From contig JAQGDQ010000830.1 in the NCBI GenBank assembly GCA_030141605.1, positions 26,779 through 90,778 of the forward strand: DNA of 64,000 nt, in the 5' to 3' direction. Position 1 is the first letter of the stretch, and the number at the start of each line of letters is the position of its first letter. The position numbers were made by a program, and so were the translations under genes. Origin of the DNA: Tubiluchus corallicola (Eukaryota > Priapulida > Priapulimorpha > Priapulimorphida > Tubiluchidae). The notes beneath the pieces are model-generated. The model did not search any database. It saw only the letters and a program-made list of their open reading frames with translations, and was not told where the DNA came from. This document shows positions 1 to 9,779 of the stretch, piece after piece.

Positions 1-720
1 TAGTAAACCTATCTTAACGCGTTTACTGTCTGATCGCATACAGTTTCGCGATTGTAACTTTGTCTACGATATATTTGTTTTTTATTAGGTTGTAAATCTC
101 TAACTGCATGTACTTAAGTAACACAAGTAAATACTGAAAAGGTTCAATGTTTATAAAAGTTCATACTGGGATTTTTACGCAATGCGCAGCTACACGCACT
201 CTGCAGGAAAAAATGATAAACGTTGATGTTCTATAACGAGAGCTGGAGCCCTGGTATTGCGCGTGATTCTGGCAGACCCTTGCCGCCAGTAGCGTGGAAC
301 GAAAATAGTAACATTAAATAAAAACTGTCTGCAGCTGTGCAACTTCCTAACTCGTTTGCCTAGAACTTCTTGACCTGAAAAGCTAAAATTAATATTGCAA
401 AGTCTATTTTCATTTTTAGCCATTCAAGAGTGATGATACAGTGTTTAAAGCGCGCACAGTACTATATTTTAATAAATATTGTTTGCTAACTCATACATAG
501 TATGATGCCTTTGTTTATCTCTAAATTTTATGGACTAAATAGGCTAAATTTTAGTACTAAGTTTTAGTCCAAATTCAGTAATCCATATCCTGGCTGTAAA
601 ATTTCACAAAAATTTCACAGATTAGATACTGCTGATCAGATCTAGAAATCCCTAATTTAACAGAATTTAATTCCCAACCAGGTTGCAACTGAACACGTTG
701 GTTTACCTTTTTATTGCTAT
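1..720. other. No supported gene
   Basis: AT-rich sequence with stop codons in all frames apart from one 77-codon minus-strand frame at 190-423. That frame has no recognisable domain, codon pattern or splice signal. I see nothing else to annotate before the LINE that begins near 720. Confidence 0.5.
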
Positions 721-1148
721 TTCGTAATACGTTTAATATATATATATATTATATATATTAATTCTTCATTTCTCATAAAATGGTTCACTCATTATAATAA
801 AATTGAGTAAGCCGCAGCGTAATGTTAAAATAACCACACTGTTCAAGACAAATGCGTCCAGTGCATACTAAAAAAACTAAAGTGCAAAACTATATACAAT
901 AAATGAACATATATACAAACATCATATTAAAATATTTTTACAAAACAATTTTACGAAAGTACATTAAATTTTACATGACATATTTTACACTATATATACA
1001 TTTGACATGACACAATTAACAGAAACATGCTTTACATTACATAAATTTCACTCATTACATTTACACTATTTATACATTTGACATTACAAAACTAACACAA
1101 CACGAATTACATTACATAATTTTTTTATAAAATTTTCATTTTTAATCG
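720..1148 (-). other. LINE A 3' UTR
   Basis: AT-rich, non-coding, ending in TATA-type simple sequence at about 736-762. It contains AAATGCGTCCAGTGCA at 850-865, nearly the same text as at 56408-56423, so both belong to one LINE subfamily tail. Confidence 0.6.
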
Positions 1149-1547
1149 TTATATGGAGCCAGATGCACAATGTGGAAGTTGAAACCTGTTATATTGATAT
1201 TCTTTTAATTTCTTTTTAAAGTGGTATAATATATTGATATATTTATAAAGAAATATCAGTGTTTTGTAATCTCGATAGGCTTCTAATATTGGTATTTTTG
1301 TGGATGTTCTTAAGCTTGTTGCAGAACCAGCATGTTGTTTAGCAGTTTTGTTAGAGTAGCCATGAATTAATCTAAGTGCGTAGTCTTGCATTGTGTTTAG
1401 TTTTCTAAAGTTTTCATATTTAACATTTTGAAGTAAAGTGCAAGCATATAGATAATGTGGTAATATTAGACTTTTGTAGATGAGAATTTTTGTTTTCTTG
1501 GTTAGATAGCCTCTGGTTTGGCGTAAGAATGTCGTGCTTAATGCCAT
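1149..1547 (-). pseudogene. LINE A ORF2 C-terminal domain
   Basis: About 130 residues matching the post-RT part of CR1/L2 ORF2: an FLRQTRGYLTKKTKILIYKS block, then LPHYLYACTLL, then the helical end with NKTAKQHAGSATSLRTS. Just upstream (1550-1640) another frame encodes the KFLGINVDNKLTW block, so the two are joined through a frameshift and a stop. The natural 3' end of the ORF2 coding region is near 1149. Confidence 0.75.
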
Positions 1548-1746
1548 CTTGTTGTGTATTTGATGAAACTATTCATCCCAAGTGAGTTTATTGTCGACAT
1601 TAATGCCTAAAAATTTTACAGTTTTTGCTTGTTCTATGGAACAGCCACCTACTTTTAGTGTTGCATTAGAAGAAGTAATGTCATTTGACTTGGGTGATAT
1701 TACCATAAATTCTGTCTTATCATCATTCATTTTTAAACCAAAATAG

Positions 1747-2478
1747 TTAAATGCTGCACTTATATTTGTTGCCTTTTTCTAGATTATTTTTTGATGTTAG
1801 AAAGTCTGCGTGTGGTGTATAGAGTGTTGTATCATCGGCATATTGTGTTAAGTCTGAATTATGTAAAACTAAATGAATTTTATTAACGTATAAACAAAAG
1901 AGTAAAGGACCTAATATCCTACCTTGCGGGATGCCTCTCTGTGGTGTGTCCCATGTTGAAAAAGTGTGTTTGCTCAACTTGACTCTTTGTTTTCTATTAT
2001 GTAGGTAATTATTAATTAGTTTGAGCGAAGTATAATCGAATCCTAGTTGGCGTAAGTTGTCTAGTAGTAAATTGTGATCGAGGCTGTCAAAAGCTTTACT
2101 TAGATCTAAAAATGCTGCTGTTATATATTTATTTTTATTTAAGTTGTAACGCCACTTTTCAGTGGCATCAATTATTGCATCTATTGTAGAATGTAGTTTT
2201 CTAAAACCAAATTGATGATTTGACAGTAACTTATTATTTTCAATGTAATGGTTTATTTGGTTGTAGATAACTCTTTCAAATACTTTGGCTAGTGCGTGCA
2301 CTACTGAGATTGGTCTGTAGTTTTTAGCGTCATCTTTAGCATCTTTCTTGTGCTTTGGAGTTATGTTTGCTTGTTTACACACTGCTGGAAATTCTGAGCG
2401 CATTAAGACTTGGTTTGTGATATATGTTAGATGAGGAGTAATGATGCTGGCACAGTCTTTTAAGATTTTTATTGGCAT
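1747..2478 (-). pseudogene. LINE A ORF2 reverse transcriptase segment
   Basis: A 243-codon frame holding most of a LINE reverse transcriptase: NYRPISV (block 1), QFGFRKLHSTIDAI (block 2), FLDLSKAFDSLDH (first catalytic Asp), RGIPQGRILGPLLF (substrate-binding block) and QYADDTTLY (catalytic YADD). It is homologous to CR1/L2 RTs. It is out of frame with the endonuclease segment upstream, from which it is separated by an AT-expanded stretch with stops (2480-2860), and with the C-terminal part downstream. It encodes no complete enzyme. Confidence 0.9.
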
Positions 2479-2860
2479 GTCTGAGGGTCCACTTCCTTTA
2501 TTTATATTTAAACTGTTTAATATTCTAAAGATGTCATATTCTGTGACGCTAGTAAATGAGAAAGTGGATTGTGTTACTGATTAGTTTTTGTATATATTGT
2601 GTATATATTATATTTTATGTGGGTGTGGCAAGTTGTCAAATTTTCCGAGATTGATAAATGTGGAATTTAATTTGTTAGCAATGTCAACTGGATCAGATAT
2701 TATACTGTCATTTTCTCGTAAACTGTTTATTTGTAATTGATCGTTTCTATATCTGTTAAGTACGTCATTAATTAAACGCCATTTTTGCTTAGGTGTAGTT
2801 GCATCATTGCATTTATTAATATAATATTTATTTTTGAGTTTCCTGTTGTAGTTATTAAAT

Positions 2861-4318
2861 TTATTTTTGTGTATTTTTGTAATTATTGTAATTGCTTTTA
2901 CCTTTTAAATGTAAATATGTTCTATATAATTCATTTTTATTGTGTCTTAGTTTTGCGAGTTCTGTATCCGCCCAAGGGCAAGCAGATTTTGCATTAAATT
3001 GCTGCTGATGTATTTTAATTTTTTTATACGGTGCACAGATATCCAGGCAGTATTCCATATTATTTGTTAGCGTGTGTATTTGTATGTCAATGTCAGTCAT
3101 TGTGTAAATATTACTCCAGTCCAATTTGGTTAAAGTATCTTGAAATATATCTTTATTATATGTAGAATAATCTCTGACTGTTTTCCAGACTGTGCCTGTA
3201 TTGTTTTTGGTTGGTTCTTTTTTGTCTACTATTATTATAAAATCATGATCAGAATAATCACACGAGAAGTTTTCTTGTACTTGGAAATTGTCTTTAGCGT
3301 TTGAGATAAAGTGGTCTATGATAGATGATGTTTTAGTGATTCTTGTGGGTTTATTACTTGCGTTTAGTATTTGCGTGTTATACTGGTCCAAGACTTCTTT
3401 ATACTTTTTGCACTGAGCAGTTTTTGTTGCATTAATATCGATATTAAAATCCCCCATTAATAAAACTGGTTGATTTTCAAGTACAGCACGTTCAAGTTCA
3501 ATTTCAAAATGTTTTAGAAAAGTTTTATATTTTTGATTTGGTGGCTTATAAATGACACCTACAATGTAGTTTTCGATATTATACCAAATTGATTCTATTT
3601 TGTTAGTTTTAATTCCTTTGGCTTCGTTAAATGACATGTGTTTTGGGATGTACATTGCAACCCCTCCTCCACGTTTATGTGTGGGACGGTCTCGACGTAT
3701 GAGTGTATGATGAGGCAGTTGTATGGAGGCATTAGGTATTTGCTTGTGTAGCCAAGTTTCGGTTATTCCAAGGACTAAATTTTCAGATGAACGAACTGTG
3801 TATTTAAGCAATGCATGTTTTTTTGTCAGACTTTGTATATTGATATATAGAAATTTCAAATTCTTTTTATGTTTTTGCATAAAATCTGCCAGCTCTAGAT
3901 CAATGTGGTTTTGCGTGGGGGTTTGATTTAAGGGACCTGGATTAGTTTCAGTACAACCAATTATAAGCAACATTTTTAATACTGTTAGAAAATAATTATG
4001 GTTACAATTATTTTTAATTAGGTAAGGGAGTACACGTAATAAAGTAGGGGAGTACTGAAACTTGTAGTATAAATCTCTAGTATCTGTAAGTGTGCACTTT
4101 CTCACAGATGAATACTGTAAAATAGAAGCAGAATAGCAAAAATTTACGCACGAGTTATTTTCGATCCGATTTTGAGATATTATTACGCAGCAAGACGTGC
4201 ATACACGTTTCAGTGTACCAGAGATTGGCACTGGACACATCTGTCCTGAGTTTGTAATGTCTTTACACAATATTCGTTTATTTTGAGTAAAACTTAAAAT
4301 TTTTCGTTTAAAATTCAT
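2861..4318 (-). pseudogene. LINE A ORF2 N-terminus: 2A-like leader plus APE endonuclease
   Basis: A 485-codon frame. Residues 1-110 form a Cys-containing leader. Residues 112-129 end in GCTETNPGP, a match to the NPGP core of 2A translational-recoding peptides. The endonuclease follows: INIQSL (~158), GITETWL (~184), GGGVAMYI (~217), YKPPNQ (~256), MGDFNID (~287), IIDHFISN (~335) and YSDHDFII (~353). These are the metal-binding and catalytic blocks of the exonuclease-endonuclease-phosphatase fold that nicks target DNA for target-primed reverse transcription. The frame ends at 2861 well before the RT, so ORF2 is interrupted. Residue positions are approximate. Confidence 0.85.
3932..3985 (-). 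other. 2A-like ribosome-skipping motif in LINE A ORF2
   Basis: Codons for residues 112-129 of the ORF2 leader, ending Gly-Cys-Thr-Glu-Thr-Asn-Pro-Gly-Pro, with Asn-Pro-Gly-Pro at 3943-3932. The consensus is D-(V/I)-E-x-N-P-G-P; here Cys-Thr replaces Asp-(V/I) while E-x-NPGP is intact. A Leu/Ile-rich stretch precedes it, as in known 2A peptides. 2A-like sequences are reported in CR1/L2-type LINEs of marine invertebrates. Whether this variant works is untested. Confidence 0.7.
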
Positions 4319-4366
4319 GATTAAAATATATGTATATATATCACGCTTATTACAGTTATTTACAGT

Positions 4367-4789
4367 TTAGTTCATTCGTGTCATCTTAAATAAACTGTTT
4401 AATAGTTTTTCAAACTTTGAAATGGATTCTTTTACTAATCCGGTAAACAGATTTTCAATTTCTGATTTTAATGCCTCTTTTTGAATGGGCTTAGTATCAC
4501 CTGAAGGTTTATCAGAGTCATTTGAATAATTTACAGGAGTTGGTAGTAATGGTAATCTTTTAACTGCATTCGCGTAACTGGCTGGTTTATAATTATATTG
4601 ACTTTGTGTAAAGCCACGAGTAACTGTATCTTTGTTTTGATTAGTCTTAACCCTACACCATCGATTTGGGTCATTAAACAAACATAGTTTAATGCATTCT
4701 CGCAACTTTTGTACACCTAATCTACTCAGGTGTAATCCGTCTCTCGCAATTAAATTATCATCTTCAAAATGACATTGCAAATTGCACAA
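4367..4789 (-). pseudogene. LINE A ORF1 C-terminal fragment, SGNH-esterase-like
   Basis: About 140 residues remain. Near residues 15-30 is a DGLHLSRLGVQKL block, the Asp-x-x-His block that closes SGNH/GDSL hydrolase folds and is typical of esterase domains in CR1/L2 ORF1 proteins. The rest is polar and Lys-rich, with a short C-terminal stretch of hydrophobic heptads (EIENLFTGLVKESISKFEKL) that could be a coiled coil. The catalytic Ser block expected upstream is missing because the copy is truncated near 4800. The stop codon lies 48 bp upstream of the first ORF2 codon, so the two ORFs were separate cistrons. Family knowledge: such ORF1 proteins bind element RNA, and the role of the esterase is uncertain. 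Confidence 0.7.
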
Positions 4790-4805
4790 AATGGTATTAG
4801 TTTTA

Positions 4806-5860
4806 GTTGTCAGAGTGTCAAAGGTTTTAAGGTTTAAGATTTAAGGTTTTTAACAGATGGTTATGTTAAAGGACAAGAAAATAGGTACCTGAAGTAAGTT
4901 TCAGGAAAATCGCCATAAAAAATTATATTACTTTACAGCAATTTTATGTATATATCGTACTCATGTTAAAAGGAATTTTTGTTTGTTTTCATTTTAAATC
5001 TCCCGCATGTTCCGAAGTCGCCATTACATGACGTCATCTGCGCAAACGTAAATCAGAGGAAGAAAAGGCAATGTTAAATTATGTCCCAAAAAACTTTCCA
5101 TGCAAATCTATATTACTTAGCATTTCGCTTACCTGCTGGAAAGGCCTTATGTAATTAGAAATAATAAATTAAAATGTTCGTGTCAATTGGTAAAATGTCA
5201 CTGGCTCACCCTCCAGGGTGCGCCACTCACTGACCAAAAACGTATTTTTAATCTTATTGACAAAATACAGTAATTTAAAATTTTACTTAGTTAGTAACAT
5301 GTGTGCTATGAATGCTCTGATTATTTTTTCAAACTTCACGCAATGTTATCTAAACTTGTATCAAACAACCTACCATTAAAATGGCTAACGGTCATCGCGG
5401 GAGTTTAAATTTACAAGTTTTTACACAGCATTATTGCCGACGCAAGCCCTGCATGCAAAAAGGCAGTATGTAAGGATATAAAATTTCACGACGAACTTTT
5501 AAAGCTTTATGTAAGTGGAGGGCTTTCTTGTGCTTTAATTAACATTAAAATTTGTAATACTGTATTCTGTGTAATGTTTACAACAAACAATATTTCCAGT
5601 TCTAATGAATGACGTCATACTGTATAAAACGAGGAGGGTTCAAATGTTTTATTTGCATTCTTCAATTTCCACTTTAAATCCGATATTCAATTATTCACTT
5701 TTTCAAATTACAATTCAGTGTTTCTTCGCCTTTCATTGTATTACAATTCATATTTGTTGAAATAAAGACCATGGCCCTGATTCATCAAACTTGCATATAG
5801 TAAAGAGAATGTATTTCAAATTTATGATTAAAGATCAAACTATTGCCTCAGCCGGAAGTC
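4806..5860. other. No supported gene
   Basis: AT-rich intergenic sequence. I find no frame with coding character, no terminal repeats and no RNA gene. Confidence 0.45.
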
Positions 5861-5883
5861 GAGTTAGGTGGGGCACATCACGC

Positions 5884-6165
5884 TACGATCAGCTGATGTG
5901 TGACCCACTTACGTGGGGACGCGTTGCGATTATAGATTTGATGACGTAGCTCCTATGTGCAGAGATTCAGTACGCATCATAAGAATTACAAAAGCAGTTG
6001 GAGCCGGCAACTCAGGGCGACCAGAGAGATAATCTAGAGACTGAGGGTTAGTCTGTTACTCGTTATTTGTACTTGTATCTTACGTTTAATAAACGTGCAA
6101 TTTTATAAATAAGGACTTGCTAGTTTGTTATGCCCTCTCGGCTGTTTACCTCGCAACACGTCAGA
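5884..6165 (+). mobile_element. Possible solo LTR
   Basis: A locally GC-richer block with LTR-like parts in order: a TGTGTGACCC start, GC-rich U3-like text, AAAGCAGTTGGAGCCGGCAACTC, an AATAAA polyadenylation signal within TTTAATAAACG (about 6086-6096), and an end in CTCGCAACA. No second copy or internal region lies in the window and no target duplication could be fixed at the ends, so the boundaries are uncertain. It could also be the promoter or 5' region of an unseen gene. Confidence 0.35.
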
Positions 6166-6169
6166 AGCC

Positions 6170-7730
6170 ATACAGCCACAGCAGCTATAAACTATTACAA
6201 ACTCAATTTTTTTTACTCGTATATATACGTATATATATCGTACGGAAGTATATTATTTGCGACTATCATTACTCGTTAGTGTTCTGCTCTAAGGCGACTC
6301 ATCAAGCGTAGTTAATATAGTCTTAAGTGGTATAGTCTACACGAATACCATTATTTTAGAATAATGATAAACATGATTTATTAGTGCCAGATAGTATGTT
6401 CGTATATTTTTGGAAAAAAGGTGTAAGCAGCACCTAAATGTTCTTCTGATTCATATCATAAGCATGGTACCACCACTTACTGGTGAAAAGTGAAACTAAA
6501 ACAAAGTTTGATATATAAACCACGTTCAGAACAAATTGTGACACATCGACATCGACAACTGAGAAAATCAGTGTAAAGACACTAATGGAGAAAATCAGTG
6601 AAAAAAAGTGTGGGAATCTTAAATAATGTTGGAAGCCTTCAGCATAGCTTTGGATTACGTTCCACGGCACAAAACTTCACCTGAACGAAATCACCTGAAT
6701 ATAATATAGCACGTTATAAAGCTTTATTCCAAAAAATTTAATGTTTCGTAAATGCAAGCAACTCTGTGTCTGTCTCCTGTCTCTGCAATTTCTGTAATCA
6801 GAAATTACTTGTCAAATCATATCAATATGATGTCTCGAAGGTGAAAGAGCTGTTACCAACAAGTTTACCTAAAAGTGGCCACGTCAAGCAAAAGAAAGTC
6901 TACAAGAAATATTCTGCTGAAACGAATAGTCAAAATTTGATTAGAACTTAACTTTCGTGGTATCTGTAATGGTGCGCATGCGCTATATCTACACAAACAA
7001 AGCCTGTTACATCACAGTTAAAAATATGTACATATACAAAGCTCAGAACAGTAATTAATTTTGCAATATCTTGACAACAAAAAACTCACACAAAAAAATT
7101 TTTACATCTTTGTTTAACTAGTAACGTTACTAAAAATTAAAAATTCAGACAATAACGCTAGTTAATAGCATTAAAAATTGACGACTTTCTGAACAAATAC
7201 GTTCTATAAGGGAGATATAATAATTATTTCGAGAATATTTTAAACTGTAGGAGTGAACGTTACTAATTGTTTGAAAATTTGAAATAAGTGCAAATGGAAG
7301 TATCATAAATATATGACGAAAGCGATATATAAAACTCAGGCAGCGAGCAGAGCATGGCTCGATAAATGCCAGATCAAAAATCCGATTGTCACTTGACGCA
7401 GAATTTGTTATGGTATCACTTCCGGTAAAGTTTCTCTTGCGAATCGGGGGAAAATTAGGCTTGTTTTGAAAATGATGTTATTGACCCCGTCTTAAATTCA
7501 AAATGGTGGATTTAAAATCTGACTCCATCAATCGATGCAGAACTTCTTCTTGTACATTTCGTCGGTGACATAAGCTCTTGCAGCTTGTAGATCTGCGTTT
7601 TTGAAATCGACGTAGAATAAACATCGATCTTATAAACTTCGGGTTGAGTTTGATGACGATCAATTGCGTTTTAGTCTTTAAGCTATTTATAAGCACAAGT
7701 ACATTACGTTATCACAGACGTTCTTAATTG
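6170..7730. other. Intergenic; one weak terminal-exon candidate
   Basis: Mostly AT-rich non-coding sequence. A weak candidate terminal exon lies at about 6802-6951 (+): a pyrimidine-rich tract ending TCTGTAATCAG is followed by 49 codons rich in Lys and a stop. No partner exon is visible, so I do not call a gene. A 78-codon minus-strand frame at 6434-6670 is hydrophobic but without recognisable features. Confidence 0.3.
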
Positions 7731-7731
7731 A

Positions 7732-8998
7732 CTAATAAAACCAATGGCGTCCAAAACCATTACCTCCTTCATACCCTCCATATCCGTGTCCAGAGCTAGC
7801 TAGGTTATGCCCACCATAATCATAACCATCAATCCCAACGGTAAGATATCTACCATATATACCGTATGGGTACGTGCTAAATCCACCATGACCTCCATAT
7901 CCGTTTCTGCCAGCTCCATGTCCACCGTAACCGCCAAAGCCGTGTCTGTGATATCCACCATGACCTTTAAATCCTCTGAAATCATGATTGCCAAATCCAC
8001 CATAATTATGGTTATTGTATTTGTGTTTGCGACCCAATTTGTTTCTACCATAGCTGGTATACGGCAGTTCAGTATTCACGTTTGCACCATAACCACCCAA
8101 TCCATATCTCAGCCCGTTGTGACCGTAATTTCCATGCCCGCTAGTAAGCGAACTATAGCTGTCATCTCCATGACTATCCACGTCGTATCTTTTATCGCCA
8201 TAACCATGATATCTGCCGTAATTGTGACCACTGTAACCTCCATATCCTTGCCCAGAATGCCCATTAAAACTGAGCTTCCCGTATTCTCTTTTGCTAGGTA
8301 TGTCTAAATTGATGTTATTATGAAAAAAGTTTGCTTTACCGCCGTATTTACCTAAGCCAGATCTATGATCATAGCTGTCCGGACCTTTCTGCTCAAATTT
8401 TCTGTTATACGAAACGCGTTTATTGCCATCGCCAACGAGCTCATCTCTTCTAGCTTTTTTGGTGGCATCATCATAGAAATTGTCAAATCCATATGGATCG
8501 TAGCGGAACTCCCCATAGCTCTTTCGTCCAACTCTGCTTATGAACTCGTCACTTTTCTCATCTTTTGCAGCCTTATTCTCTGAACCAGAAACTCCATAAT
8601 CTTTTTCATTGAATTCACTTGTGCTACGATGTTCATAATTTACAACAAAACCTGCTGGGTAGACTTCTTTCCTGTTATGAGTTTCCCGCCTTGCGTTTTG
8701 AGGAAGAGGATTTGAGTAAACTGTCCCTGTAGGTACGAGACCCTAAAACAATCAAGAGACCTGAAACATCTATAAAAACAAAATTTAATGTGTAATTATT
8801 GCCACGGCTTAAAACACAACTGAACTTCAAACTAGTGCAACTAGAAACAAATTCTTCAAGCAAAACCGGACCCAATTTTAAACTGTAGGTCAAAACAATC
8901 TACTTTTTAAGATATTGAAAGGAAACATACTATATTTTTAAAAATGACTTACGTGAAAGAATTATTACCACACAAACACAGTTTTGCGTTCGCACCAT
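7732..8998 (-). CDS. Gly-rich gene 1: secreted Gly/Tyr/His-rich structural-type protein, two exons
   Basis: Proposed model: exon 1 coding 8998-8953, intron 8952-8727 (GTAAGT donor, CCTACAG acceptor), exon 2 8726-7732 ending in TAG. Exon 1 leaves one base and exon 2 supplies two, which keeps the frame open and gives 346 residues. Residues 1-15 (MVRTQNCVCVVIILS) form a short signal-peptide-like start. Residues ~17-170 are charged, with several dibasic sites (RR, KR). The last ~180 residues are GYGG, GHGG and YGRY repeats ending HWFY. I recognise no enzyme domain. Such composition is typical of extracellular matrix, cuticle, shell or adhesive proteins, but the true role is unknown. The nearer AG at 8742 would shift the frame. 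The signal peptide is weak, so exon 1 is the least certain part. Confidence 0.6.
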
Positions 8999-9553
8999 TA
9001 GTTCTTCGCTGTTACATGGATTTCGCCATTCGCTAGTTAGACGGGCACGAACTCCTGCATTTCGGAAACGCATTGCACAAAAACAGGTGCTGTACCTCGC
9101 AGTTCAAATGTATTAGTTTGTGACGAGTTAGTTAGTTTAGTTCATGCGTGTGTTCAGCGGTAAATTTGAAATTTAAATTTTTATCTTATCGCTTGCCTAG
9201 TACTACACACTGAATACCTTACAGTAGCGCTACTGTACTTCAATTTAAATTTTCGTAAACACGTGCAACACGCTCGTACAATATTTTTGCTGTTGGAAAT
9301 GTTAGTTTGTAATCTCGTCAACAGTTGGGCTCGCTCGTCGTTAATTAAGTTTTTAGTTTTTGCAGTATTAATTGTGTTAAAATGTATACTTTTTTATCGA
9401 ACTTGAAAATAGGGTAGTATACAAAAAATCAACCTGTCTTCCTTTAAACAATTAAACAGTTGAAGGGTCAACAACTGATCATCGTCAAAGTGCAAGAGAA
9501 AAATAGTGAAATTTTATATATAACAAACAACAGCATTATAAAAAATTATCTTG
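8851..9553 (-). repeat. Dispersed repeat, copy A, supplying the 5' region and exon 1 of Gly-rich gene 1
   Basis: About 700 bp closely similar to 27553-28255 (same orientation) and to 59160-59790 (opposite orientation). On the minus strand it spans the region upstream of Gly-rich gene 1, its 5' UTR, the signal-peptide exon, the GTAAGT donor and the first ~100 nt of intron 1. Its intronic edge is the motif GGGTCCGGTTTTGCTT near 8855-8875, which recurs alone at 60340, 60705 and 61955. This is the only copy with an intact ATG. Confidence 0.75.
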
Positions 9554-9775
9554 TCTTCGTTTAAACGTCTGGGAAAATTATCGTAAGAGTTAAAATAAAA
9601 CTCACAAGATATCGTGGCAACAATTTTTTTACATTTAGTTCGACGTGTTCAGCTCCCTTAGCCAATGATAGAAAGTAAAAATTCATTTATTTTCATCAGT
9701 AATTTTCTCATTTTGAACTCCTTAACTATGTCGACGTAAGACATAATTGTATGTAGACGAGAACACATACGTTAC
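9554..9775. other. Short intergenic stretch
   Basis: AT-rich sequence between the dispersed repeat and a LINE relic. Nothing was recognised in it. Confidence 0.4.
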
Positions 9776-9779
9776 AGCT

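Larger units (their letters stand above)
720..4805 (-). mobile_element. CR1/L2-like non-LTR retrotransposon (LINE A), decayed, 5'-truncated
   Basis: A minus-strand LINE about 4.1 kb long. In element order it carries an ORF1 remnant with an esterase-like tail (4789-4367), then ORF2 with an APE-type endonuclease (4318-2861), a YADD reverse transcriptase (2478-1747) and the LINE C-terminus (1547-1149), then an AT-rich 3' UTR to about 720. The layout, an SGNH-esterase-like ORF1 followed by an endonuclease-RT ORF2, is that of the CR1/L2 group. It is inactive as it stands, because ORF2 is broken by frameshifts and stops at about 2860-2480 and 1747-1547, and ORF1 is cut at its 5' end near 4800. Related 3' ends recur at 30945-31620 and 56290-56760 in the same orientation. 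Confidence 0.88.

Noticed and set aside
7807-8307. Plus-strand 166-codon frame and a minus-strand frame within Gly-rich gene 1
   Set aside because: Shadows of the Gly-rich exon in other frames; the composition follows from the antisense of GGN codons.
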